This document shows, in pieces, positions 37,197 to 47,930 of a stretch of DNA of 64,000 nucleotides; position 1 is the stretch's first letter, and each line of letters starts with the position of its first letter. The DNA is from Flavimaribacter sediminis (GTDB lineage Bacteria; Pseudomonadota; Alphaproteobacteria; Rhizobiales; Rhizobiaceae): assembly GCF_019492055.1 (NCBI RefSeq), contig NZ_JAICBX010000005.1, positions 1 through 64,000 of the forward strand, in the 5' to 3' direction. The notes beneath the pieces are model-generated. The model made no database searches, was not told the DNA's origin, and saw nothing but the letters and a program-made list of their open reading frames with translations. Position numbers and translations under genes: made by a program.

Positions 37197-37691
37197 TTAC
37201 TCCGTTATTATTGTCTGCAGCCGCAGGCGGGCTATTTTCTCCACCTGCTCGCACGCGGTCCGGAGTTCCGCTTCGCTGCTGTTGTGAACACGCCTTCGAA
37301 AAGCGTCCAGAATATCCGTCTTGTCCAGCCCCTTGACCGCAATGATGAAGGGAAACCCGAACTTGTCGGTATACTCGGTGTTCAGACGCGTGAACTCGGC
37401 GTGTTCGTCCGGCGTTAACCGGTCGAGACCCGCGCCCGCCTGCTCGTTCCTTGAATCGTCCGTCAGTTCGCCGGCGATCGCCAGTTTGCCGGCAAGATCG
37501 GGATGCGCGCGCAGGACGGCTAGCCGTTGATCGGCGCCGGCGTCGCGAAACTTTTCGCACATTGCGGCGTGCACGTTTTCAAGCGTCAGCGGCTCGCCGA
37601 TCCGGCCTGCGTCCCAGGCCTGTTCGGCGATCCAGGGCGAATGTTCGAAGACCCCGCCGCACGCCTCCAGAAACTGTTCGCGCGTCGTCAT
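37197..37691 (-). CDS. uraD: OHCU decarboxylase
   Basis: 164 residues. It decarboxylates 2-oxo-4-hydroxy-4-carboxy-5-ureidoimidazoline to S-allantoin. The HPDLAGKLA segment near 60 contains the catalytic His, and FPFIIAVKGLDK is the other hallmark. It stands as a separate gene, whereas some bacteria fuse it to puuE or uraH. Immediately followed by alc. Confidence 0.95.
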   Translation of the reverse strand: MTTREQFLEACGGVFEHSPWIAEQAWDAGRIGEPLTLENVHAAMCEKFRDAGADQRLAVLRAHPDLAGKLAIAGELTDDSRNEQAGAGLDRLTPDEHAEFTRLNTEYTDKFGFPFIIAVKGLDKTDILDAFRRRVHNSSEAELRTACEQVEKIARLRLQTIITE

Positions 37692-37693
37692 TG

Positions 37694-38602
37694 TCAGGCG
37701 CTCTCCGGCTTGTGATGTTCACGCCAGTGGCGCGCAATGTCGATGCGCCGCGGTATCCAGACCTTGTCATGCGAGGCCGCGTAGTCGAGGAAACGCGCCA
37801 GCGCCGCGGCCCGGTTGGGACGCCCGACAAGCCGGCAATGCAGACCGACCGACATCATCTTCGGCGCGCCCTCGCGACCTTCCTCATAAAGATAATCGAA
37901 GCCGTCCTTCAGATAGCTGTAAAACTGGTCGCCCGAATTGAAGCCCTGCGGCGTCGCAAACCGCATATCGTTGGCGTCCAGCGTGTAGGGAATGATCAGA
38001 TGCGGACCGTGCGGCCCTTTGATCCAGTAGGGCAGGTCGTCGGCATAGGCGTCAGAGGTATAGAGGAACCCGCCCTCTTCCATCGCCAGGTCGGTCGAAT
38101 GGATGGATGACCGGCCGGTGTACCAGCCAAGCGGACGTTCGCCGGTCACCTCGGTGTGGAGACGGATCGCCTCAATCACGTCTGCGCGCTCGGCTTCCTT
38201 GTCGTAGTCCTTGTATTCGATCCACTTCAGGCCGTGCGAGGCGATCTCCCAGTCAGCCTCCTTCATGGCCGCGACCGCTTCCGGATTGCGCTCCAGCGCC
38301 GTCGCGACGCCGTAGACTGTTACGGGCAGATTGCGGCTGGTGAACATCCGCCAGAGCCGCCAGAAACCGGCCCTCGACCCGTATTCGTAAATGGACTCCA
38401 TATTCATGTGCCGCTGGCCGATCCAGGGCTGTGCGCCGACGATTTCCGACAGAAACGCTTCCGAGGCCTTGTCGCCATGCAGGATGTTGTTCTCTCCGCC
38501 TTCTTCGTAATTGATGACGAATTGCAGCGCGATCCTGGCGTCTCCGGGCCATTTCGGGTCGGGTGGCGTGCGGCCGTAGCCAATCATGTCGCGTGGATAC
38601 AT
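37694..38602 (-). CDS. puuE: allantoinase, polysaccharide-deacetylase-fold type
   Basis: 302 residues from ATG at 38602, which gives the conserved MYPRDMIGYGRTPPDPKWPG start. It hydrolyses allantoin to allantoate. It belongs to the NodB-like PuuE family, not the zinc amidohydrolase AllB family. Motifs: NYEEGGENN, SHGLKWI and TGRSSIHSTDL. First gene of the ureide operon. The uraD start lies two bases after its stop. Confidence 0.95.
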   Translation of the reverse strand: MYPRDMIGYGRTPPDPKWPGDARIALQFVINYEEGGENNILHGDKASEAFLSEIVGAQPWIGQRHMNMESIYEYGSRAGFWRLWRMFTSRNLPVTVYGVATALERNPEAVAAMKEADWEIASHGLKWIEYKDYDKEAERADVIEAIRLHTEVTGERPLGWYTGRSSIHSTDLAMEEGGFLYTSDAYADDLPYWIKGPHGPHLIIPYTLDANDMRFATPQGFNSGDQFYSYLKDGFDYLYEEGREGAPKMMSVGLHCRLVGRPNRAAALARFLDYAASHDKVWIPRRIDIARHWREHHKPESA

Positions 38603-38676
38603 GGAGTTTTCCGGACTGTTTGTGGTTGCGATGAAAAATAGCATTCGGAGCGCCAAAACTCGACGCCCGGGAGCCC

Positions 38677-38705
38677 ATTGTTTTCTTGAAACTGCCTATT
38701 GTAAA
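38677..38705 (-). promoter_or_regulatory. possible promoter of the puuE-uraD-alc-allA-uraH operon
   Basis: On the minus strand TTTACA (38705-38700) and AACAAT (38682-38677) are separated by 17 bases, giving a leader of about 70 bases to puuE. The remainder of the 288-base stretch up to guaD shows nothing else I can support. Confidence 0.35.
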
Positions 38706-38890
38706 ACTTTAAAGGGTTTCGCCCCGCAAGTTCTTGAAATTTAACGACCCGACCAGCCGGAACTACATTGCTTCTTTGCAGTGCGCACGAGCGTCACCAC
38801 AGTCGCGGCGCCTTTGCGGTTTTGCACTACGGCTGGATTTTCGGTTGGTTGTTACGGATTGGTACGAGCGGTTTCCGGACACGACGGCGC

Positions 38891-39388
38891 TTAATCCCAC
38901 ACGCCTTCATGTAGTGCCGCGCCCTCGTCTTCGAGGATCGGACCCGTCACCTTCACCTCGCGCTGTCCGGAGGCAAAGACGATGCGGCAGGATAGATCGA
39001 GCGTCGGATTTTCCGGATGGTTGCCCGTAATGGTCTTCAGGCGCGCCTCGCTCAGGCCGTAGACAAGGCGTCCGAGCCCCGCCCAGTAGGCCGCGCCGGC
39101 GCACATCGCACAGGGCTCGGCGGAGGTGTACATGGTGCAGCCCTTCAGGAATTCCGGATCGTAGGCCTGAGACGCCCGTGTCATCAACACCCGCTCGGCG
39201 TGGCCAGTCATGTCGTGGTGCGGCAGAAATGCATTGCCCTGCTCCATCAGCACCGCATCGTCCGGACCGACAAGAATCGCGCCGAAGGGATGGCTTCCCT
39301 CGTCAAGCGCCTTTTTGGCGACCGCGAAAGCCTTTCGCATGAACCGGGTGTCCCGCTCTTCCGCCGATTCTTGCTTGCCTGATGCCAT
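38891..39388 (-). CDS. guaD: guanine/nucleoside deaminase of the cytidine-deaminase fold
   Basis: 165 residues from ATG at 39388. Zinc ligands and catalytic Glu are in GHAERV (HAE) and EPCAMC (PCxxC), and the AAYWAG segment resembles the AIYWAR of Bacillus GuaD. It probably deaminates guanine to xanthine, but ammeline or nucleoside deaminase activity is possible in this fold. It would duplicate the unrelated guanine deaminase at 23134. It is divergent from a LysR gene across an inverted repeat and 288 bases upstream of puuE. Confidence 0.85.
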   Translation of the reverse strand: MASGKQESAEERDTRFMRKAFAVAKKALDEGSHPFGAILVGPDDAVLMEQGNAFLPHHDMTGHAERVLMTRASQAYDPEFLKGCTMYTSAEPCAMCAGAAYWAGLGRLVYGLSEARLKTITGNHPENPTLDLSCRIVFASGQREVKVTGPILEDEGAALHEGVWD

Positions 39389-39418
39389 TTCCGATGTCCT
39401 GCCTTGGTATTTACACGA

Positions 39419-39469
39419 ACGGTATCGCCTGTGAGCGCACGAACAAGCTTCAATTTTCGACGATACCGT
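39419..39469. promoter_or_regulatory. 9-bp inverted repeat in the guaD-LysR divergent spacer
   Basis: ACGGTATCG at 39419-39427 and CGATACCGT at 39461-39469 are exact inverted copies, 33 bases apart, centred in the 114-base spacer. Two separated half-sites suit a LysR tetramer that bends the promoter. Confidence 0.5.
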
Positions 39470-39502
39470 GCGAATAATTGTTACACCAGAAACGGTGACC
39501 AA

Positions 39503-40408
39503 ATGCAGCTACTTTCTTCCGCCGCCCTGATGATCGACGAAGTCGCCCGGTCCGGATCGATCCGCAAGGCGTCCGAGCGCCTGAACATTTCAGCATCGGC
39601 GATCAACCGGCAAATCCTCAATTTCGAACGCGACGCCGGGATCGAGTTGTTCGAGCGGTTGCCCCGCGGCGTCAGGCCCACGGCCGCTGGTGAACTGCTT
39701 CTTGCCGACATCCGGCGCTGGCGGCGCGAGCAGAACCGGGCCGAGGGGCAGTTGAAGGACATGACCGGCCTGCGCCGCGGCATCGTGCGCATCGGCGCCA
39801 TGGAATGCTTTTCGACCGCTATCCTGCCCGAAGCGATCGCCGCCTTCCGCGCCGATCATATGCTGGTCGCAATCGACCTGCAGCTGGGCGGCACGGAAGA
39901 ACTCATCAAGAAGCTTGCCGCCAACGAGATCGATATGGCGCTGTGCTTCAGCCCGCCGCATCGCACCCAGCTCTCGGTCGCCTACACAGCCGAATTCCCT
40001 CCTGGCATCGTCATGGCGCCGGACCATCCACTCGCCGGCGAGGAAACGCTGTCCCTGGCAGATTGCGCCAGCTATCCCTTCGTCCAGCCCGACCGCTCCC
40101 TGCCGTTGCGCAACCTCATCGACCACGCCTTCAGCCGCGCCGGTATTTCCCATCCGGTCGTCACCACGACCAATTCCATCGCGGCGGTAAAGGCGCTCGT
40201 CGCAGCCGGGGACAGCCTCGCCATTCTCAACGAGCTCGATGTGCATAACGAACTCGCCCGCGGCGACCTCCTTCAGAAACCGATCGAAAGCAACCCGGTC
40301 ACGTCCGAGACGTTATCGCTGTGCACAGCGCACGGCTATCGACCGAGCGCCATGGCGCAATCGATGATTGATACCCTGAAACAGCATCTTCCCCCACACA
40401 AGCGCTGA
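39503..40408 (+). CDS. LysR-family transcriptional regulator
   Basis: 301 residues from ATG at 39503. Winged helix (about 1-62): MIDEVARSGSIRKASERLN and SASAINRQILNFERDAGIELFERLPRG. The effector domain is about 90-295. It is divergent from the cytidine-deaminase-type guaD and precedes the BMP transporter operon, so it is a plausible purine-responsive regulator of one or both. The effector is not known. Confidence 0.9.
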   Translation: MQLLSSAALMIDEVARSGSIRKASERLNISASAINRQILNFERDAGIELFERLPRGVRPTAAGELLLADIRRWRREQNRAEGQLKDMTGLRRGIVRIGAMECFSTAILPEAIAAFRADHMLVAIDLQLGGTEELIKKLAANEIDMALCFSPPHRTQLSVAYTAEFPPGIVMAPDHPLAGEETLSLADCASYPFVQPDRSLPLRNLIDHAFSRAGISHPVVTTTNSIAAVKALVAAGDSLAILNELDVHNELARGDLLQKPIESNPVTSETLSLCTAHGYRPSAMAQSMIDTLKQHLPPHKR

Positions 40409-40446
40409 CCACACTCTGCTGCGATGCAAAAAATCGTACGCTCCAT

Positions 40447-40460
40447 GCATAATTCTATGC
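40447..40460. promoter_or_regulatory. inverted repeat upstream of the BMP transporter operon
   Basis: GCATA-ATTC-TATGC has perfect 5-bp arms in the 125-base stretch between the LysR gene and the secreted-protein gene. It could be a regulator site for the operon. Weak on its own. Confidence 0.25.
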
Positions 40461-40533
40461 TTGTGCGCACACTTGGCCAGTGAAACTCTTGAACGAGTAA
40501 AGTTGTTTATATCGTTTCGGAGTACACGCCAAA

Positions 40534-41190
40534 TTGTCCGCCAATCTGCTCAACTGCAGACCATACGCCCGGCTGGTCGGTCTAGCCGGCGCAATCATGG
40601 CGGTGTTGACGACAGCGATTGCGGCGCCTGATCCCGCCGCTGGCACAGAGATCGATCTTCCAAGGTGGGTATCCGGCCTGCCGCCCTATTTTCTGGTTTC
40701 CGGCGTAAAAACCGAACCCACTTATGTGGCGCGCATCGACATCTGGCGCGATGGCGACAATTTCGGCGTCGTCGGCGGCGCGCCGGCCTGGGCGATGCGC
40801 GCCCTGCAGGCCGTCAGCGTTTCCCCGGACGGCCTGGTGAGCGAACTCGCCTGCCCCGAGAATGCATTCTGTGGCGACGCCAGCGACGCCGGTGGATATC
40901 TGTCTACGGCCGCGCTGGTCGCCGCGGCCCGGAAGAATGCAATCAAGGGGGCTGCTACCGTACGTCAATTTGGCGATTACGAGGTCGTGTGTGTTCCAGC
41001 CGAACAACTTGGCGTCGCCGATCCCATTCTCGATCCCTGTTTCGAGCTTCAATCCGGGGCAACGCTCGCTCTGCTGCACCGCATGAGCCAGACCTTTGAC
41101 GGACCAAGCCTGTCCGTGTCTCCACTGGCCGTGGAAATCCCATCCTCCCCACCGAAAACACCGCAAGGATATCACCATGCTGAATATTGA
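40534..41190 (+). CDS. secreted protein of unknown function, first gene of the BMP transporter operon
   Basis: 218 residues from TTG at 40534; the start is uncertain. A signal peptide is visible (basic Arg near 15, hydrophobic LVGLAGAIMAVLTTAIAAP). The mature part holds several Cys (ACPENAFC, VVCVPAEQ, DPCFELQ) that may form disulfides in the periplasm. I recognise no family. It overlaps the start of the binding-protein gene by 14 bases, so it is translationally linked to the importer and may assist ligand capture. That role is inference only. Confidence 0.6.
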   Translation: MSANLLNCRPYARLVGLAGAIMAVLTTAIAAPDPAAGTEIDLPRWVSGLPPYFLVSGVKTEPTYVARIDIWRDGDNFGVVGGAPAWAMRALQAVSVSPDGLVSELACPENAFCGDASDAGGYLSTAALVAAARKNAIKGAATVRQFGDYEVVCVPAEQLGVADPILDPCFELQSGATLALLHRMSQTFDGPSLSVSPLAVEIPSSPPKTPQGYHHAEY

Positions 41191-42172
41191 TCGCAGACTG
41201 TTTTCCAGGCTCGCCATCGCGCTTGCCGCCACCACCGCGCTCTCCATGCCGGCGCTCGCCGCAGACAAGCTCAAAGTCGCTCTGCTGGTGCCGGGCCTCG
41301 CCAATGACGGCAGCTTCAACCAGGTCGCCCGCGAGGCGATGGAAAAGCTTGCCGAGGAAGGCAAGGTCGAGTTCGAGCTGCGCGAGCAGCAGGCGGACCC
41401 GGCCACATCCGAACCGGTTATTCGCCAGTACGCCTCGCGCGGCTACGACCTGATCATCGGACACGGCATCGAGCTCAGCGAGCCCATCCTCACCGTCGCG
41501 TCCTCCTTCCCGGACATTCATTTCGCAGCGTCAGGCGGCATGGACCTCGCCGATCGGCTGATCGCGAATGTCGACGGATGGACCTACGATTTCGCGCAGC
41601 TCGGCTATCTGAACGGCTTCATCGCCTCCAAGCTCAATGACGTCAGCGTCATCGGCATGGTCGGCGGTCCGGAATTGCCGTTCCTTGTCGCCAGCCATGA
41701 AGGCTTCAAAGCCGCTCTCAAGGAAGCGGGATCCGATGCTGAACTCATCGAAGTCTATACCGGCTCCTTCGACGACGCTCAGAAATCCGCAGAAGTCACG
41801 CGTGGCATGATCGCCCAGGGAGCCAAGGTGATCTGGACATCGGGCGACGGCATCGGCAACGGCGTTGCAGCCGCAGCGTCACAGGGCGACGCCTATACGC
41901 TCGGCGTGTCCGGCGACGCCGGCGGTCTTGCAAAGAGCGTGAATATCGCAAGCGTCGATCTCGACATGTATCCGACGTACACGGCCTATATTGACGATAT
42001 CAATGCTGGCTCTTTCGGCGATAAGTTCTTCATCTCCGGTATCGGCAATGGCGGCCTGGTCGCAACACCGATCAACGATGTCGGCGACATTGTGCCTGAC
42101 GATCTCGGCAAGGAAGTCTCCGACCTCGTTAGCGCGCTGGCGTCGGGTGAAAAGACCCTGCCGCAGTTCTGA
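41177..42172 (+). CDS. BMP-family ABC transporter substrate-binding protein
   Basis: 331 residues from ATG at 41177, with AAGGA about seven bases upstream. A signal peptide ends near ALAADK. The mature protein is a basic-membrane-protein/PnrA-like receptor: VALLVPGLANDGSFNQVAREAME, HGIELSEPI, GGPELPFLVASHEGF and VIWTSGDGIGNGV. These receptors bind nucleosides or purine bases. The linked deaminases support a purine ligand. Confidence 0.92.
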   Translation: MLNIDRRLFSRLAIALAATTALSMPALAADKLKVALLVPGLANDGSFNQVAREAMEKLAEEGKVEFELREQQADPATSEPVIRQYASRGYDLIIGHGIELSEPILTVASSFPDIHFAASGGMDLADRLIANVDGWTYDFAQLGYLNGFIASKLNDVSVIGMVGGPELPFLVASHEGFKAALKEAGSDAELIEVYTGSFDDAQKSAEVTRGMIAQGAKVIWTSGDGIGNGVAAAASQGDAYTLGVSGDAGGLAKSVNIASVDLDMYPTYTAYIDDINAGSFGDKFFISGIGNGGLVATPINDVGDIVPDDLGKEVSDLVSALASGEKTLPQF

Positions 42173-42173
42173 T

Positions 42174-43693
<1,520 letters not shown>

Positions 43694-43694
<1 letters not shown>

Positions 43695-45565
43695 TGACAT
43701 CCGATCCGATCAATTTCCCCACCACCGGCACAGCCTATGCCCCTTCGGTCGACGAGATCATGAATCTGCGGCGGGTGGCCGCTGGCCAGGAAGCGCCGGA
43801 CATGATCGTTCGCGGCGGCAAGGTGCTGGCTCTGCATACCGGCGAGGTTCTGGAGCGCGACGTCGTCGTCGCAGGACGGCACATCGCCGCGATCACGCCG
43901 GTCGGACATTTCGACTGCGACATGGTCGTCGACGCAACGGGCCAGTACGTTGCCCCGACCTTTATCGATGTCCACATCCACATCGAATATACAAAGCTGG
44001 TTCCAGGTGAATTGGCTCGGATTTCCATTCCGCGCGGCACGACGACGGTGCTCGCCGACGCCAATTGCATGGCCAATGTCTGCGGCGAGCCGGGGCTTGA
44101 CTATATGGGGGCGACGTCGACGCCGCTGAAAATCTTCCGGCAGGTGTCCGCCAAGGTGCCCGGCGCTCCGGATCTCGGGCTGAACGCCCAACACCTCACG
44201 CCGGAGCAGATCATAGACCGCGTGCAGCGCCCAGACGCCGCGACCTTTGGCGAATCGAGCCCGTTCGACATGGATGTGGAATCCGCGCGCAAGCGCGCCG
44301 CCGCAATCGCGGCCGGCAAACGGCAGACCGGTCATACGGCCCTTCTCGAGAACGAGCCGCTCTGGGCCTATCTGGCCGGCGGCGTCAGCGACGATCACAA
44401 CGCACACGCCACCAGGGATGTGGTCGAGCGGTTGCGGCTCGGTTCGGTGCTGACCGTCATGGCGGGCTCGATGAACGACAACACGCCGGAGGTTTTCGCC
44501 GATATCGCAGCTCTCGGCGACGGGCTGAACCACATCACATTCTGCGCCGATGACAAGTATTGCGAGGATCTGGACGCGACCGGCCATATCGACCATCACG
44601 TCCGCGAGGCGATCAAATGCGGCGTGGAGCCGATGAAGGCCTGGCGCATGGCGACGCTCAACGCCGCGCTCTACTACCGGCTCGACCATTTGATCGGATC
44701 GCTGACGCCCTCGCGTATCGCCGACATACAGATCGTGCCTGACCTTGCCGATGCGCGACCGTCGACCGTCATTGTGGACGGCAAGGTCGTGGCGCGCGAC
44801 GGCAAGCCCTTGTTCGAAAACACCGACCCTATTCCGGATTTCGCCCGAAATACCGTCCACCTCAACCCGAAACTCGATGCTTCGTCCTTCGCTGTTCGCA
44901 GCAACGCGTCGCAGGTCTGGGTGCAGGCGATGGAGATGTATGACGGCTACTTCAAGCGCGCCTTCCACGCCGAATTGCCGGTTATCGACGGCGACGTCGC
45001 CTTCGATATCGAGCGCGATATTCTCAAGGTCGCGATCATCGACCGGCACCACGGCACGGAATCCGTCGGCATCGGTTTCGTGCGCGGCTTCGGCCTGAAG
45101 CGCGGCGCCATGGCCGCCACCACCACCTGCGACAACCAGAATCTGGTCATTGTCGGCACATCGAACGAGGAAATGTCGTTCGCCATAGAGGCCATCAACC
45201 AAATCGGCGGGGGTCTCGTCGCCGTCGCCGATGGAGAAATATTGGGTTCGGTGCCGCTGGCGGTTGGCGGTTGCATGAGCGACCAGCCCTGGGAGACCGT
45301 GCGCGACCAGTCGCTTGCCTGCAATGCGGCCGCCGCCGATATCGGTTGCACGATCCAGGGTCCCTACATGATCATGTCGTTCATCGGCCTGACCGCCGTT
45401 CCGGATCTCGGTCTGACCGAACAGGGTCTTGTCGAGGCGAAAACCCAGCAATTCATCGATCTTATCCTTTCCGAGAATAACGGCGTTGTCGGATGCCGTT
45501 GTCCGAGCCACGCCCACCTTGTCCACAAGCTGATGGACGCGGACAGTTTCAACAAAAGCGAATAG
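43694..45565 (+). CDS. adenine deaminase-like amidohydrolase with altered active-site motifs
   Basis: 623 residues, the Ade architecture with N-terminal amidohydrolase and C-terminal Ade-specific domain. It retains HIHIE near 98-102, GHTALLE, SDDH and CADDK. Two motifs usual in Ade are changed: DPHEIANV is DANCMANV (near 123) and the C-terminal SHDSHN is TCDNQN (near 478). Its place inside a purine importer operon supports a purine-like substrate, but true adenine deaminase activity is not assured. ATG at 43694 overlaps the ATPase stop. Confidence 0.75.
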
Positions 45566-45586
45566 AACCTGCGGAGCGACGTTCCC

Positions 45587-46843
45587 GTGCTTACCACCCA
45601 AACCAAACTCACCCCCCTGCTTGGAAAAGCCTTTCCGGCCAACCGGATCGAGCCGGAGTTTCATGACCTGTTCGCTCGTCTGGAGCAGGTGATCGAAACC
45701 GACATTGCGCCGATGGCGAAAGAGGTCGACGCGGCCGGACGCTATCCGACCAAATCCATCGCGGCCCTGAAAACAACCGGCGTGCTTCACCAGATCGTGC
45801 CGTCTGCTTTCGGCGGCGTCGGAGTTCCCTCTCGGGTAAGCATGGAGATCCAGCTCCGCCTCGCCATCGCCGATTCTGCTGTCGCACAACTCTACAAGGT
45901 ACATGACGAAATCGTTCGCGAAATCTACACCTATTGCCCAGAGGGGCTGAAACCGCGCCTCGCCAGCGCGATTCTTTCAGATGACGCCATCATCGGCCTT
46001 GCTGTCGCCGAATCCGGCAAGACCGTGACCGATCCGATGAAGACGACCGCCTTGAGACGGCCCGAGGGCGGTTTCACCATCGAAGGCGTCAAGATCTACA
46101 CAACCGCCGCTGCGGAAGCGGACTATATCGCCGTCTGGGCGTTCAACCCGCAGGCCGAGGGCGTCGACGACAATCCGCTCAACGGCCTGCAGCTCAATCT
46201 CGTGCCGCCCTCGACGCCGGGCGTCACGATCCACCGCGACTGGGATGCTCTCGGCCAGCGCGGCACCGATTCCGGCATGATTACCTTCGCCGACGTCAAG
46301 ACGGATCCCGACTGGATGGCGAACGAACCCGGCCGGGTGTCGCCTGTCAGCGCCTCGCTGCGCTATCAGCTCGGATTTTGCGCGATCATGATCGGCAACG
46401 CCATCGGCGCGCTTCGCGAGGCGGCCGCCTTCGTTCCCGCAAAGAGCCGCCCATGGCCTTCGGCCGGCGTCGACAACGCCGCCGACGATCTCCTCGTGCG
46501 CCGAACCATGGGCGAGCTGACCGCGCCGCTGGTCGCCGCCTACTCGCTGATGATGGACGGCGCAGACCTGCTCGACGAATTCGAGGCGGGCAATATATCG
46601 CGCACAGATCTCGCCATTCCCGTCTACGCCGCCAAGATTGCGGCCGACAAGGCGGCGCTCGCCGCAACATCGGATGTCTTTGCGCTGATGGGCACCCGCT
46701 CGGTCGCCGGCAAGAACGGTTTCGATCGCTACTGGCGAAATGTGCGGACGATAGCCCTGCACGATCCGGTCAACTGGAAACAGGAAGAAATCGGCCGGCA
46801 CCTCCTGACTGGCTGGGAGCCGGAACCGGGGCTTTACCAGTAA
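45587..46843 (+). CDS. acyl-CoA-dehydrogenase-fold flavin monooxygenase (DszC/SfnB-like)
   Basis: 418 residues from GTG at 45587. The fold is that of acyl-CoA dehydrogenases, but the C-terminal RNVRTIALHDPVNWKQEEIG is typical of flavin monooxygenases such as DszC and SfnB, and the dehydrogenase catalytic Glu motif is not seen. Such enzymes use reduced flavin supplied by a separate reductase, which is absent here. It lies between the adenine deaminase-like gene and the importer permeases on one strand with small gaps, suggesting oxidation of the imported compound. Confidence 0.8.
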   Translation: MLTTQTKLTPLLGKAFPANRIEPEFHDLFARLEQVIETDIAPMAKEVDAAGRYPTKSIAALKTTGVLHQIVPSAFGGVGVPSRVSMEIQLRLAIADSAVAQLYKVHDEIVREIYTYCPEGLKPRLASAILSDDAIIGLAVAESGKTVTDPMKTTALRRPEGGFTIEGVKIYTTAAAEADYIAVWAFNPQAEGVDDNPLNGLQLNLVPPSTPGVTIHRDWDALGQRGTDSGMITFADVKTDPDWMANEPGRVSPVSASLRYQLGFCAIMIGNAIGALREAAAFVPAKSRPWPSAGVDNAADDLLVRRTMGELTAPLVAAYSLMMDGADLLDEFEAGNISRTDLAIPVYAAKIAADKAALAATSDVFALMGTRSVAGKNGFDRYWRNVRTIALHDPVNWKQEEIGRHLLTGWEPEPGLYQ

Positions 46844-46859
46844 TGTCCGGACGCAGATC

Positions 46860-47930
46860 ATGACGGGGCGTTCCGGCGCGCGAGCCGGCATGGCGCTGGG
46901 CTTCGTGCTGGTCATCGTAGTCGCGCTGATCTGGCTGGCCGGCGCCAATCCCCTGCACGCCTTTTCCGGTTTGATCGAGGGCACGCTTGGCGACAGTTAC
47001 GTCATCGCCGAAACGCTGGTGACGGCGGCGCCGCTTGCAATCGTGGCGCTCGGCGTCATGCCGGCGCTGAGAGCAGGCGTATTCACCATAGGATCCGAGG
47101 GTCAGCTGGTGATCGGCGCCATGGTTTCCACAGCCGTCACACTCTCCTTTCCAGGCTCGGGACCGGAGTACCTGGCCATCGGCATCCTGGCCGGCATGGC
47201 CGGCGGCATGCTCTGGGCTTTGCTTCCGGCGCTGCTGCGCGCCTATCTGCACGTCAATGAAATCCTGTCGACACTGCTTCTGAATTACATTGCGGGTCAT
47301 CTCCTGCTCATGATGTTGAACGGTCCGCTCAAGGCCAATGCGCAGATCGCAACGCCGCGCAGCGATCCATGGCCGGCGGAGGCCCACCTGCCCTACCTTC
47401 TCGATGGAACGCGGCTGCACGCCGGCGTCTTGCTGGTCCTCGCGCTGCTCGTCGCCGCCATGATATGGACACGCACCGCAAGCGGTCTTCGCTACGGGCT
47501 GCACGCGTCGCAACCGGAGCTTTCGGCGCGGTTGGGTCTTTCCGAACCGCGGGCGGTGATCGCCACCATGCTGGTCGCCGGCGCGGCGGCAGGCGCGGCC
47601 GGCTGGATGCAGGTGAGCGGTCTGACACACACGCTCTATCCAAGCGTCGGCGGCGGCCTGGGTTTCACAGGCATTCTCGTGGCCCTTCTCGGCGGACTGA
47701 ACCCGGTCGGCATCGTGGCGGCGGCTCTCGTGCTGGGCGCGCTGGACACCGGCGCGCAGGGCATGCAGATCGGCACCTCCGTGCCGGCGTCCATCGCCGA
47801 GGTCATACAGGGCCTGCTGTTGCTGGCTGTCGCTCTCGTCGTCGCCGGCCGCTCGCTCAAATCGCCGGGCTCGAAGCAAAGGCCCGCGAAACCTGAGCAG
47901 GTTGCGCACATGAAGGAGGCGACGCCATGA
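46860..47930 (+). CDS. BMP-type ABC transporter permease 1 (YufP/NupP-like)
   Basis: 356 residues with about nine to ten hydrophobic segments and the family segments LGVMPALRAGVFTIGSEGQLVIGA and HVNEILSTLLLNYIAGHLL. First of two membrane subunits of the importer. Its start lies 16 bases after the monooxygenase and it overlaps permease 2 by four bases. Confidence 0.92.
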   Translation: MTGRSGARAGMALGFVLVIVVALIWLAGANPLHAFSGLIEGTLGDSYVIAETLVTAAPLAIVALGVMPALRAGVFTIGSEGQLVIGAMVSTAVTLSFPGSGPEYLAIGILAGMAGGMLWALLPALLRAYLHVNEILSTLLLNYIAGHLLLMMLNGPLKANAQIATPRSDPWPAEAHLPYLLDGTRLHAGVLLVLALLVAAMIWTRTASGLRYGLHASQPELSARLGLSEPRAVIATMLVAGAAAGAAGWMQVSGLTHTLYPSVGGGLGFTGILVALLGGLNPVGIVAAALVLGALDTGAQGMQIGTSVPASIAEVIQGLLLLAVALVVAGRSLKSPGSKQRPAKPEQVAHMKEATP

